From: Sedimentibacter sp.
GTDB lineage: Bacteria; Bacillota; Clostridia; Tissierellales; Sedimentibacteraceae
Direction: 5' to 3'
Length of the DNA stretch: 64,000 nt
NCBI GenBank assembly: GCA_018436705.1
Contig: JAHDLA010000001.1
Span: 180,926-244,925, forward strand
The notes below the pieces were generated by a model, which searched no databases, was not told the DNA's origin, and worked only from the letters and a program-made list of their open reading frames with translations. Numbering within the stretch: position 1 is the first letter of the stretch; each line of letters begins with the position of its first letter. Positions 52,621 through 64,000 of the stretch are shown here, piece by piece. Made by a program: the position numbers and the translations under genes.

Positions 52621-55089
52621 TTATTCTTCTTCGTTTTCCAAACTACGGTCCTCTGAATAAATTTTTGCTACAGATACTACTCTATCGTCGCCATTTAATC
52701 TCATGGCGATTACTCCTTGAGTATCTCTTCCCATAATTGAAATTTCCGTTGCATGCATTCTTATAATTGACCCGTTGACGCTCAGCATCATTATGTCATC
52801 TTCCTTTTCAACAATCAAAGAACCTATTATCGGGCCTGTTTTATTATTTACATTATGTGCCTTCATTCCCTTTCCGCCTCTGTTCTGGCATCTGTATTCC
52901 TGAGACAATGTTATTTTTGCATACCCGTTTTCTGTAACTGTTAAAATATATTTCTTTTCGGTGCTTTCATTATTTTCATTAATTATGCTCATTGTAACAA
53001 GCTCATCTTCATCACTTATGGTTATTGCCTTAACACCCATAGAGTTTCTGCCTGTTGCTCTTACATCTTTTTCATTGAATTTTATTCCCTTACCGGATTT
53101 TGTAACTATAAATATATCTTTAGTTCCATCAGTTTTTGAAACATTTATAAGCTCATCGTCATCGGCAATTTTTATCGCTACTAAACCTGTTTTTCTTGTT
53201 GTATCAAAATCGCTGAGTTTAGTCTTTTTAATAATCCCCTTTTTGGTTACAAATATTAGATATTCATCGTCATTGAACTCTCTTATTGGAATTATTGATC
53301 TTACTTGTTCACCTGAATCTATGCTTATTAAATTTATAGCGGCTGTACCCTTGGCCTGGCGTCTTGCTTCAGGAACTTCATACGCTTTAATTCTAAACAT
53401 TCTTCCTTTGTTTGTCATAAACAGAAGATTATCATGAGTAGATGTTATAAATAAATCCTTTACAAAATCTTCTTCTCTTGTTTTGAGTGCTGTTATTCCC
53501 TTGCCTCCTCTGTTCTGAGCCTTGTACGTGTCTTCAGGAAGTCTTTTGATGTATCCAAAATTAGTAAGAGTAATTGCAACATTTTCTTCTTCAATTAAAT
53601 CTTCTACAGTTATTTCGCCTTCGTCTGCAATTATTTCTGTTCTTCTTTCATCATAAAAATTATTTTTAATATCTTTTAATTCATCTTTTATTATGTTGTC
53701 CACCAGGTGCTGGTTTGAAAGAATTTCTTTATATTTAGCAATCATTCCCATTAATTCTTTGTACTCTGCATCTAATTTTTCTCTTTCCAGTCCTTGCAGA
53801 CGTCTAAGCCTCATATCAATGATTGCTCTTGCCTGAATTTCTGATAATTTAAATGCATCCATCAATTTTTTCTCTGCATCGTCATAAGAAGATCTTATTA
53901 TTCTTATAACTTCATCAATATTATCAATGGCTATTCTCAAACCTTCAACAATATGAGCTCTTGCTTCAGCTTTATTCAAATCATACTTTGTTCTTCTTAC
54001 TACAATTTCTCTTTGATGCTCAACATAATAATGAACCATTTCCTTAAGTGTCAACACCTTAGGCTCATTATTTACAAGAGCTATCATAATAATGCTGAAA
54101 TTATCTTGAAGCTGAGTATGCTTGTATAAATTGTTAAGTACAATATTAGGATTGTAGTCTCTCTTAATTTCAATAACAATCCTCATACCTTTTCTATCAC
54201 TTTCATCTCTTAAATCAGAAATGCCGTCAATTTTCTTATCTTTTACAAGATTTGCTATTTTTTCAATCAACCTTGCTTTGTTTACCATGTAAGGAAGCTC
54301 TGATACTATTATTCTGCTTTTATTATTTTTTATTTCCTCTATTTCAACTCTTGATTTAACCTTTACGAATCCTCTTCCGGTCATATAGGCATTTTTGATA
54401 TTTTCTTTTCCCTCTATAATTGCACCTGTAGGAAAATCAGGACCTTTTATATATCTCATAAGCCCAGGAACATCTATATCCGGATCATCAATATATGCCA
54501 TAACCCCATTTATTACCTCTCCTATGTTGTGAGGAGGGATAGAGCTTGCCATACCAACAGCTATACCCTGTGAACCGTTAACAAGAAGATTCGGGAAGCG
54601 GCTTGGAAGAACAACAGGCTCTTTCAATGTTTCATCAAAGTTTGGCCTAAAATCAACAGTATCTTTATTAAAATCTCTTAAAAGCTCCAATGCAATTTTT
54701 GACATTCTAGCTTCTGTATAACGCATTGCCGCAGCTTGGTCCCCATCAACAGAACCAAAATTTCCATGACCGTCTATCAATGGATAACGCATAGAAAAGC
54801 TCTGGGCCAAACGTACCATCGCATCATATACAGCTGTATCTCCGTGAGGATGATACTTACCGAGAACGTCACCGACGATACGTGCACTTTTTTTATGAGG
54901 TTTATCAGGTGTCAATCCAAGTTCATTTGCAGAATAAAGAATTCTTCTATGAACAGGTTTAAGCCCATCTCTTACATCTGGCAGGGCTCTTGAAACAATA
55001 ACCGTCATGGCATAATCTAAATAAGATTTTCTCATTTCCTCGGTAATATTTGTTTCTATAATCTTACTTCTATTTTCATTTTCGCTCAT
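52621..55089 (-). CDS. gyrA: DNA gyrase subunit A
   Basis: 822 residues. Breakage-reunion domain with active-site Tyr in [15 protein letters not shown] (about 123), the quinolone region [24 protein letters not shown] (Ser position is occupied by Asp-Thr, normal Thr/Ser variation) and a C-terminal six-bladed pinwheel with the GyrA box QNRGGKG (twice: near 561 and 744). It lies after gyrB in the conserved origin cluster and is followed closely by rsbV. Confidence 0.97.
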   Translation of the reverse strand: MSENENRSKIIETNITEEMRKSYLDYAMTVIVSRALPDVRDGLKPVHRRILYSANELGLTPDKPHKKSARIVGDVLGKYHPHGDTAVYDAMVRLAQSFSMRYPLIDGHGNFGSVDGDQAAAMRYTEARMSKIALELLRDFNKDTVDFRPNFDETLKEPVVLPSRFPNLLVNGSQGIAVGMASSIPPHNIGEVINGVMAYIDDPDIDVPGLMRYIKGPDFPTGAIIEGKENIKNAYMTGRGFVKVKSRVEIEEIKNNKSRIIVSELPYMVNKARLIEKIANLVKDKKIDGISDLRDESDRKGMRIVIEIKRDYNPNIVLNNLYKHTQLQDNFSIIMIALVNNEPKVLTLKEMVHYYVEHQREIVVRRTKYDLNKAEARAHIVEGLRIAIDNIDEVIRIIRSSYDDAEKKLMDAFKLSEIQARAIIDMRLRRLQGLEREKLDAEYKELMGMIAKYKEILSNQHLVDNIIKDELKDIKNNFYDERRTEIIADEGEITVEDLIEEENVAITLTNFGYIKRLPEDTYKAQNRGGKGITALKTREEDFVKDLFITSTHDNLLFMTNKGRMFRIKAYEVPEARRQAKGTAAINLISIDSGEQVRSIIPIREFNDDEYLIFVTKKGIIKKTKLSDFDTTRKTGLVAIKIADDDELINVSKTDGTKDIFIVTKSGKGIKFNEKDVRATGRNSMGVKAITISDEDELVTMSIINENNESTEKKYILTVTENGYAKITLSQEYRCQNRGGKGMKAHNVNNKTGPIIGSLIVEKEDDIMMLSVNGSIIRMHATEISIMGRDTQGVIAMRLNGDDRVVSVAKIYSEDRSLENEEE

Positions 55090-55105
55090 TTATACCCTCC
55101 AACAG

Positions 55106-58145
<3,040 letters not shown>

Positions 58146-58149
<4 letters not shown>

Positions 58150-58364
58150 TTTTCCTCTTTTGAAATGATATACCTTTCTCCGCCGAAATCAACAATATCT
58201 CCTTCTCTCAGCTTTTTACCTCTTTGCAGCATAACTTCGCCGTTAACTTTTACAAGTCCGTCAAGAATTACATTTTTGGCCATTCCGCCTCCCTCAACAG
58301 CATTAACAAATTTTAACAGCTGGTCAAGTTTTATAAATTCTGTTGAAATGCTTACTTTTTCCAT
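58146..58364 (-). CDS. S4-domain RNA-binding protein (YaaA/RlbA-like)
   Basis: 72 residues, one S4 domain: FIKLDQLLKFVNAVEGGGMAKNVILDGLVKVNGEVMLQRGKKLREGDIV. Conserved between dnaN and recF in Firmicutes. Probably linked to ribosome assembly. Translationally coupled to recF. Confidence 0.92.
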
Positions 58365-58411
58365 AATAAATCCTTCTTTCAGACATTATTCTTAATTAAG
58401 AAAATACTTAC

Positions 58412-59512
58412 TTAGCTTATTCTTACAGGCAGCACCATGTACACATAATCTTGTTTGCCCTCTTCAGTTATAAAGCATGGATTATTAACCCCTATTAAAT
58501 TTAGTGATATCTTTTCGCTGTCGATAATTTTTAGAAAGTCCAAAAGATATTTTGAGTTAAATCCTATTTTTATATTTTCTCCTTCTTTTTCAACCGGCAC
58601 ATTTTCTTCTACATTTCCGTATTCGGAAGCAGAATTGATTTTCATACTGTTTTCTTTTATATCTAAAATAATTAAATTGTTTTTATCATCTTTTGCAAGA
58701 AGTGAAGCCCTCTCCACACTGTTTCTTATGTCTGAAGTTTCCGCTTTTACTACTGTTACATAATTATCTTTTATTATTCCTTGATAATCAATAAATTTTC
58801 CATCCAGGAGATTGGAAATAATAATTGTGTTTTCCATTTTGAAACTTATATGGCTTTCGGATATAGTTATTTCTGTATTTTCTTCATTTTCTTCAATAAC
58901 TCTCAAAATTTCCAACAAAGTCTTTGATGGAACAACTACAGAAACTTCTCCTCCGAAATTAATCTTTTCTTTTTTAACTGCCATTCTATAACCATCCAAA
59001 GCCACGAATGTGCACATATTATTTTTAATTTCTACCAAGCACCCTGTAAAAATTGGCTTTATATTTTCCTGTGCAGCTGCAAAACACGTATGTTTAATTA
59101 AACTTTTCAATGATTCTAGTTTAATAGAAAATGATTTTCCTTCGTTATCAAATGTGTTATCCGGATATTCCGATGCCGAATTACCTAAAATATTAATTTC
59201 AGTATTAAGACACTTAATCTCCATATTGTTATTATCCATTGTTTCAATATGAACATAAGAATTAGCCGGAAGTTTTCTTACGAAATCACCTATAAGCCTT
59301 GCCTGTATTACAATAGAACCTTCTTCTTCAACTTCGCATGGAGAATATGTTTTTATACCTAAATCAAGATCTGTTGCCGTAAGTACAAGCATGTTATTTT
59401 TAGCTTCAATTAATATGCCTGACAAAATAGGAAGTGGTGTTCGGGAAGTTACGGCTTTTTGTACAATATTAATGCTTTTATTAAGTTCATTTTGGTTTAT
59501 TTTTATTTTCAT
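58412..59512 (-). CDS. dnaN: DNA polymerase III sliding clamp (beta subunit)
   Basis: 366 residues, the three-domain ring clamp. Typical start MKIKINQNELNKSINIVQKAVTSRTPLPILSGI, and the C-terminal YVMLPVRIS (the family ends MPxR). Second gene after dnaA; a 243-base gap with DnaA-box-like sequence separates them. Confidence 0.97.
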   Translation of the reverse strand: MKIKINQNELNKSINIVQKAVTSRTPLPILSGILIEAKNNMLVLTATDLDLGIKTYSPCEVEEEGSIVIQARLIGDFVRKLPANSYVHIETMDNNNMEIKCLNTEINILGNSASEYPDNTFDNEGKSFSIKLESLKSLIKHTCFAAAQENIKPIFTGCLVEIKNNMCTFVALDGYRMAVKKEKINFGGEVSVVVPSKTLLEILRVIEENEENTEITISESHISFKMENTIIISNLLDGKFIDYQGIIKDNYVTVVKAETSDIRNSVERASLLAKDDKNNLIILDIKENSMKINSASEYGNVEENVPVEKEGENIKIGFNSKYLLDFLKIIDSEKISLNLIGVNNPCFITEEGKQDYVYMVLPVRIS

Positions 59513-59755
59513 CTTTTAGCTCCTTTTATAAAAAATGTGCACAACTAAAAAAGTGTAAAATCCTTAGTAGATATAAATAAAATATAATAGTAATTGTAGT
59601 AGGCAATGTTAATTTGTTGAAAAGTCATTTTTGCATTTAATTTCTAACTAACTAAGAAAGAAATTTCATGTGGATAGTTTTGAAAATATAAAAAAGTTAT
59701 TAACTGCCTATATTTTTTTGTCAACAGCAACTAACTTTTTGTCAACAGGTTGTTC
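59513..59755. other. dnaA-dnaN intergenic region, possible second origin lobe
   Basis: 243 bases. CTATCCACA is present on the minus strand at 59669-59677, one mismatch from a DnaA box, with the looser matches TTGTCAACA twice at 59700-59750 on the plus strand. It is AT-rich. It should also contain the dnaN promoter. Many Firmicutes have bipartite origins flanking dnaA. Confidence 0.5.
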
Positions 59756-61096
59756 CTAATTATTAAGCATGGAAATCAAATCATCAATATTCTTTTTTAC
59801 TTCCTGACTGTTTTCCATATCTTCTTCCACTTTATTGCATGCATGAAGAACAGTTGAGTGATCTCTGCCCCCAAATTCATCACCTAGTTTAGGAAGAGAT
59901 AAGTTTGTGAGTTTTCTTCCTATATACATTGCAATTTGCCTTGGATAGGCTATGTTTTTTGTCTTTTTCTTTGATACTATGTCTTCCATCGATATATTAT
60001 AATAGTTTGAAACTACTTCTTTTATATCGTTAATAGTAATTTTTTTGTTATTTGAAATTAAATGTTTTAGAGCTTCCTGAGCCAGTTCCAGCGATACTTC
60101 TTTTTTATTTGTCAAAGAAGCATATGCGTATATTCTTATAAGAGCTCCTTCAAGTTTTCTTATGTTTGATTGAATATTTTGAGCGATATATGATATAACA
60201 TCATCTGGAACATCATAATTTTCGGCTTCTGCCTTTTTCCTAAGAATGGCTGTTCTTGTTTCATAATCAGGTGGCTGAATATCAGCTATAAGTCCCCATT
60301 CAAAACGTGAACGAAGCCTGTCTTCCAGTGTAGGTATCTCACTTGGAGGATTATCACTGGATACTATTATCTGTTTATTAGCTTCATGAAGAGCATTGAA
60401 TGTATGGAAAAATTCCTCTTGAGTACTCTCTTTTCCTGCAATAAACTGAATGTCGTCTACAAGAAGTACGTCAGCTCTTCTATAAGTATTTCTAAATTCC
60501 TCATTTGTACCGTCTTTTATTGAGTTAATCAAATCATTTGTAAATTTTTCGGATGTAACATAAAGTACGTATGCTTCAGGATTATTATCTAGTATATAGT
60601 GTCCTATTGCATGCATTAAGTGAGTTTTACCAAGGCCTACACCCCCATACAAAAATAGTGGGTTGTATGCTGTTGAAGGTGCTTCCGCAACAGCAAGTGA
60701 GGCAGCATGTGCAAATCGGTTACTGTTTCCTATTATAAAATTATCAAATCTGTATTTTGGATTTAATTTTCTCCCATTACTATTAATAGAATCAGAATCC
60801 TCGGTGGAGTTGTTTAAACTATTTTTTTTATTATCTTCCTTTTCAAGATTTTCTCCTGGCACCGTAAAAATAAGTTCAGTATCTTTTTTTAATACATATG
60901 TAAAAGCATTTTTAAGAAAGTTGTAATGTCTTTTTTTTAATGTATTTTTTAAAAATTCATCTGCTGTTTCCAAATAAATGGTGTTATTTTTATATGCAAC
61001 TATTTTAAGGGGTTTGAACCAAGTATTAAAACTGACTTGATTAGTGTCCTCTTTGACAATCTCGAGGACTTCATTCCATAATTCTTCAAAGTTCAT
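59756..61096 (-). CDS. dnaA: Chromosomal replication initiator protein DnaA
   Basis: 446 residues: N-terminal domain I (1-80), variable Asn/Ser-rich linker (about 85-110), AAA+ domain with Walker A GGVGLGKTHLMHAIGHY (about 150) and Walker B VLLVDDIQFI, and domain IV with the DnaA-box helix GRDHSTVLHACNKV (about 415-430). GGAGG site before the ATG. It faces away from rpmH across the origin. Confidence 0.98.
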   Translation of the reverse strand: MNFEELWNEVLEIVKEDTNQVSFNTWFKPLKIVAYKNNTIYLETADEFLKNTLKKRHYNFLKNAFTYVLKKDTELIFTVPGENLEKEDNKKNSLNNSTEDSDSINSNGRKLNPKYRFDNFIIGNSNRFAHAASLAVAEAPSTAYNPLFLYGGVGLGKTHLMHAIGHYILDNNPEAYVLYVTSEKFTNDLINSIKDGTNEEFRNTYRRADVLLVDDIQFIAGKESTQEEFFHTFNALHEANKQIIVSSDNPPSEIPTLEDRLRSRFEWGLIADIQPPDYETRTAILRKKAEAENYDVPDDVISYIAQNIQSNIRKLEGALIRIYAYASLTNKKEVSLELAQEALKHLISNNKKITINDIKEVVSNYYNISMEDIVSKKKTKNIAYPRQIAMYIGRKLTNLSLPKLGDEFGGRDHSTVLHACNKVEEDMENSQEVKKNIDDLISMLNN

Positions 61097-61559
61097 AATA
61101 TCCTCCGGTTGTTGATAAAAAAAATTAACATTTTGTTAATAAAAAGTGATGCTTTTTGATAAAATATATGATATAAACAATTGTTTATAAAAAGTATAAA
61201 CAATCTAAATATATGATTAATCAATGTTTCCAATAATCTGTTAACAAGTTGTCCATAAATGGGCAACATAAAAAAAGTTATCCACAGGTATATATCATAG
61301 TAACATTTTTTATCCACAATTTCAATTTTATTTTTTTTATTTTAAAAAATATTTGCAATATTCATGAAAATATAGTATAGTACAATAGCTATAATTTAAT
61401 TTATGCAAGTTTACTTGCAGTTAATGTGTAAGCGTAACTTAATGCGGTAAATTATAATATTTTTAAGAGTTGACACAGTAATTTAAAAATATTATAATTT
61501 AAAAACATGAAAATTTAGGATATTGATATAGATATCTGTATTACAAGGAGGTGTTTCCG
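61097..61559. other. Replication origin region (oriC)
   Basis: 463 bases between divergent dnaA and rpmH. Perfect DnaA boxes TTATCCACA at 61278-61286 and 61310-61318 (same strand), with a weaker TTGTCCATA at 61249-61257. Downstream (61320-61460) is very AT-rich, fit for unwinding. A dyad AAACAATTGTTT lies at about 61176-61187. The rpmH promoter lies at the right end. Confidence 0.85.
61470..61498 (+). promoter_or_regulatory. Consensus sigma-A promoter of rpmH
   Basis: TTGACA (61470-61475), 17 bases, TATAAT (61493-61498), a perfect match. It drives the rpmH-rnpA-yidD-yidC-jag group. Confidence 0.92.
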
Positions 61560-61694
61560 GTGAAAAGAACTTATCAGCCAAAAAGAAAACAAAGAAGCAG
61601 AGAGCATGGATTTTTAAAAAGAATGAGCACAAAGTCTGGAAGAAATGTTTTAAAGAGAAGAAGGGCAAAAGGTAGAAAAAGATTGTCAGCATAA
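61560..61694 (+). CDS. rpmH: 50S ribosomal protein L34
   Basis: 44 residues, start GTG at 61560 behind AAGGAGG. The sequence (read [20 protein letters not shown] then [20 protein letters not shown] and RLSA) is unmistakable L34. Lies at its usual place between the origin and rnpA; too short for many gene finders. Confidence 0.98.
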   Translation: MKRTYQPKRKQRSREHGFLKRMSTKSGRNVLKRRRAKGRKRLSA

Positions 61695-61752
61695 GGCCGC
61701 ATTTGTGGCCTTTTATTCCAATTAGAAATATCTGGACATTTAAGGTAAATAA

Positions 61753-62094
61753 ATGATAATAATAAAAAAAAATACAGAGTATAAAACAGTATACAATTGT
61801 AATAATTCGATTTCCGATTATAACCTTGTTCTATTTGTGAAAAAAAACAGGTTTGGAAGCAACAGATTTGGATTTACTGCTGCAAAAAAAATAAAGAAGG
61901 CAGTATCCAGGAATTTTATTAGAAGAAGGCTTAAGGAAATAGTCAGGTTAAATGAACAAAATATTAAACAAGGCTATGATATTGTTATAATGGCAAGAGT
62001 CAATGCAGTAGAATCGGATTACAGAAGTTTGGAAAAATCATTTAATAAGTTAATGAAAAGAAAAAATTTATTAAAGGGTGATTCAAATAAGTAG
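61753..62094 (+). CDS. rnpA: Ribonuclease P protein component
   Basis: 113 residues. Protein subunit that helps the RNA enzyme mature tRNA 5' ends. RNR signature in [18 protein letters not shown] and basic N-terminal [20 protein letters not shown]. Its end overlaps yidD by 17 bases. No strong ribosome site before the ATG (TTTAAGG at most). Confidence 0.95.
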   Translation: MIIIKKNTEYKTVYNCNNSISDYNLVLFVKKNRFGSNRFGFTAAKKIKKAVSRNFIRRRLKEIVRLNEQNIKQGYDIVIMARVNAVESDYRSLEKSFNKLMKRKNLLKGDSNK

Positions 62095-62296
62095 AATATT
62101 GATTTTTCTTATAAGGGTATATCAGAAATTTTCCTCGAATTACGGAGTCAGACATTGCAGGTTTTACCCGACATGTTCTCAATATTTTGTGGAGGCACTA
62201 CAAAAATACGGTTTCATTAAGGGATCTTACTTAGGTATAAGAAGAATACTCAGATGCCATCCCTTTAACCCCGGAGGATACGATCCTTTGAAATAA
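62078..62296 (+). CDS. yidD: Membrane protein insertion efficiency factor YidD
   Basis: 72 residues with amphipathic N-terminal helix and the family core [18 protein letters not shown] and [19 protein letters not shown]. Start taken as GTG 62078, with AAAGG adjacent; the true start is uncertain by a few codons. Between rnpA and yidC as usual. Confidence 0.93.
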   Translation: MIQISRILIFLIRVYQKFSSNYGVRHCRFYPTCSQYFVEALQKYGFIKGSYLGIRRILRCHPFNPGGYDPLK

Positions 62297-62308
62297 TACG
62301 GAGGAGTT

Positions 62309-63127
62309 ATGAACTTAGATTTTATCGCAAAGCCCATGGGCATGCTTGTTAAATTATTATACAATATGGTATCCGGATTGGATACGGAGTTTGTTTCTGC
62401 ATATGCAATTGCAATAATATTATCAACAATAATATTCAAGGCGATTATGCTGCCTCTTACGGTAAAGCAGACAAAATCAATGAAAAAAATGCAAGAAATG
62501 AATCCTAAAATAAAAGAGCTTCAAGAGAAATATGGAAAAGATCCTCAGACTCTTCAAAGAAAGCAAATGGAGTTATACAAAGAAGCAAACTACAGTCCTT
62601 TTTCGGGATGTCTGCCTATGCTTATTCAATTTCCAATAATTATTGCTTTCTTTTATGTAATAAGAGAGCCTGTTCAATTTGTTTTTCAAGATCAAGCATT
62701 TTTTGATTCAATAAACAAATCCTTTTTGTGGATAAAAGATTTAGGTTTTACTGAAAATCATGTCTTTGTTGCTGCAGATGTAGCAAAGGGTGTACATGAA
62801 AATTTAGTTGATATGGTTAACGGCTTATCTATGGGCGGTATGGCATTGCCTTTTGTAGGAGCAGCTGTTCCTATATTGGCAGCTGTTTCTGCTCTTACAA
62901 CTTATCTTACCACAAAGATGACATCATCATCACAACCTTCAGTTAATGAACAGCAGCAAGCGACACAAAAATCCATGAATATGATGATGCCTGTAATGAT
63001 TTTTATATTTGGTATCCAATTCCCTGCAGGTTTGGGTCTATATTGGGTTGTGTCTAACGTGTTCCAATTGGCGCAACAATATTTTATTATGAATTCGTCC
63101 AAAAATCCTAAGGAGGAATTAAAATAG
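62309..63127 (+). CDS. yidC: Membrane protein insertase YidC/Oxa1
   Basis: 272 residues, five membrane segments. Short Gram-positive form, without the large periplasmic domain, and no lipobox. Conserved first helical hairpin (VKQTKSMKKMQEMNPKIKELQEKYG), then NYSPFSGCLPMLIQFPIIIAFFYVI and the last segment FPAGLGLYWVVSNVFQLAQQY. Strong GGAGG site. One base before the jag start. Confidence 0.96.
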   Translation: MNLDFIAKPMGMLVKLLYNMVSGLDTEFVSAYAIAIILSTIIFKAIMLPLTVKQTKSMKKMQEMNPKIKELQEKYGKDPQTLQRKQMELYKEANYSPFSGCLPMLIQFPIIIAFFYVIREPVQFVFQDQAFFDSINKSFLWIKDLGFTENHVFVAADVAKGVHENLVDMVNGLSMGGMALPFVGAAVPILAAVSALTTYLTTKMTSSSQPSVNEQQQATQKSMNMMMPVMIFIFGIQFPAGLGLYWVVSNVFQLAQQYFIMNSSKNPKEELK

Positions 63128-63754
63128 ATGAAAAGTATAACTATTGAAAAGGCTACTGTCGATGAAGCTGTTAAAGCTGCGTTAGAAGAACTCGGAGCTG
63201 AGAGTGATGAAGTCGAAGTTGATATAATCAACGAACCGTCAAAAGGTTTGTTTGGTTTAATAGGAAGCAAGAATGCAAAAATAAAAGCAACTATTACAAA
63301 CGGTCCGGAAGAAAGAACAAAAAAGTTTTTTGAAGTTTTATTGAAAAAAATGGACATAGAGGCTGATTACGAGGTAGTTTTATCAGAAAATGTATTGAAA
63401 GTTGATATAGTTAAAATTGATGAAGATGATAAAGGAATAATTATCGGAAAAAGAGGCAAAAATTTAGATGAAATTCAATTTATCTTGAATTTAATTGTAA
63501 ATAAGGGAAGACAAAATTACGTAAGAGTTATTTTTAATGTTGAAGACTATAGAGCAAAAAGAGAAGAAACATTAAAAAAACTGGCAAATAAAATGGCCGA
63601 TAAATGCAGGTACTATAAGCATAAGGTAAGATTGGAACCCATGAATCCATATGAAAGAAGAATTATTCATTCGACTTTGCAGGATACGGCCGATATAATA
63701 ACTTATTCGGAAGGTGAAGAACCTTACAGAAAAGTTGTTATAGATTTAAAATAG
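63128..63754 (+). CDS. jag: RNA-binding protein Jag/KhpB
   Basis: 208 residues: Jag-N domain (about 1-50: ITIEKATVDEAVKAALEELG), KH domain with GKRGKNLDEIQFILNLIVN, and C-terminal R3H domain (about 145-208) with PMNPYERRIIHSTLQD. Co-transcribed with yidC. A terminator follows. Confidence 0.94.
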   Translation: MKSITIEKATVDEAVKAALEELGAESDEVEVDIINEPSKGLFGLIGSKNAKIKATITNGPEERTKKFFEVLLKKMDIEADYEVVLSENVLKVDIVKIDEDDKGIIIGKRGKNLDEIQFILNLIVNKGRQNYVRVIFNVEDYRAKREETLKKLANKMADKCRYYKHKVRLEPMNPYERRIIHSTLQDTADIITYSEGEEPYRKVVIDLK

Positions 63755-63765
63755 CAGAATTTTTC

Positions 63766-63797
63766 ATAACCCGGACAAACCCGGGTTATATTTTTTA
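63766..63797 (+). terminator. Terminator after jag
   Basis: Perfect 9-base arms ATAACCCGG and CCGGGTTAT, 6-base loop, then ATTTTTT. It ends the rpmH-jag operon here. Confidence 0.92.
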
Positions 63798-63882
63798 AGT
63801 AGTGTTTTAGTTTGTTAGCATGCTTCTTTAAAAAGGTAATAAAGGAATATGAATACAAATTTGTTGGTTTGTCAAACATATG

Positions 63883-64000
63883 TTACACGCTAGAACTAAA
63901 AAAAACATCTAAAACTTGTTTAGGAGAACGCCATAATAAAGGACGCATAGGAAAATTGTTGTAATCTCTTCTATTGTATATACTTAATTGTTTAGAAAAA
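63883..64000 (-). mobile_element. Integrase-type transposase, C-terminal end only
   Basis: An open frame enters from the right edge and stops with TAA at 63885-63883; 39 codons are visible. It reads FSKQLSIYNRRDYNNFPMR then PLLWRSPKQVLDVFFSSSV. The block YNNFPMRPLLWRSPKQVL matches the C-terminus of DDE (integrase-core) transposases. The element's end should lie between 63800 and 63883. Family not assigned. Confidence 0.65.

Overview
The window is about 64 kb of AT-rich, low-GC DNA from an anaerobic, endospore-forming, amino-acid-fermenting Firmicute of the Clostridia. A Sedimentibacter-like or other Tissierellales organism is my best guess, from recall rather than from a search. The supports are a gerA-type germination operon with spoIIR, a lysine-fermentation dehydrogenase (kdd), thiolase with acetoacetate CoA-transferase, sigma-54 enhancer-binding regulators, a thioredoxin reductase without pyridine-nucleotide motifs, and the dnaA/rpmH origin region. 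I found no rRNA, tRNA or CRISPR. Most genes to the left of the origin (about 61.1-61.5 kb) lie on the minus strand, co-directional with leftward replication.

Region 1 (1-13.5 kb) holds two sigma-54 modules. The first is kdd (cut by the window edge) with a perfect -24/-12 promoter; a PAS-AAA-Fis activator lies 1.5 kb away, behind murI and a DUF1934 gene. The second is thiolase-ctfA-ctfB with its own -24/-12 promoter and a divergent activator. In lysine fermentation Kdd and Kce release acetoacetate, which CtfAB and thiolase turn into two acetyl-CoA, so the two modules are two ends of one pathway. Each has a recognisable candidate enhancer motif. Between them lies a germination operon (small membrane protein, gerA, gerB, gerC) that runs directly into spoIIR. 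An unexplained, strongly structured sequence separates the thiolase gene from ctfA.

Region 2 (13.5-27.7 kb) has a two-component system, znuABC with a consensus promoter and a dyad operator, the protease HtrA, a 1,663-residue secreted SLH protein that joins a purple-acid-phosphatase-like domain to a PHP domain, and an operon of a DUF1538 membrane protein with two P-II-like proteins.

Region 3 (27.7-35.3 kb) is a compact histidine operon, hisZGDCBHAF(IE). It is preceded by a consensus promoter, a 20-codon leader peptide with four consecutive His codons and a terminator: a ribosome-type attenuator, where a T-box would be more usual for Firmicutes.

Region 4 (35.4-51.1 kb) holds a VTC / DUF4956 / beta-helix lipoprotein set, a DUF2156 protein, a thiol-redox operon (ccdA, HxlR regulator, flavoprotein reductase, thioredoxin), a soluble chemoreceptor, an acetyltransferase, a PPC-domain protein, glyoxalase, a diguanylate cyclase, an ECF sigma/anti-sigma pair resembling SigV/RsiV, and a UPF0182 protein.

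Region 5 (51.1-64 kb) is the origin region. On the minus strand it reads dnaA, dnaN, S4 protein, recF, gyrB, gyrA, then rsbV-rsbW-sigB. On the plus strand it reads rpmH, rnpA, yidD, yidC, jag. A terminator and the 3' end of a transposase follow jag where mnmE would often be found.
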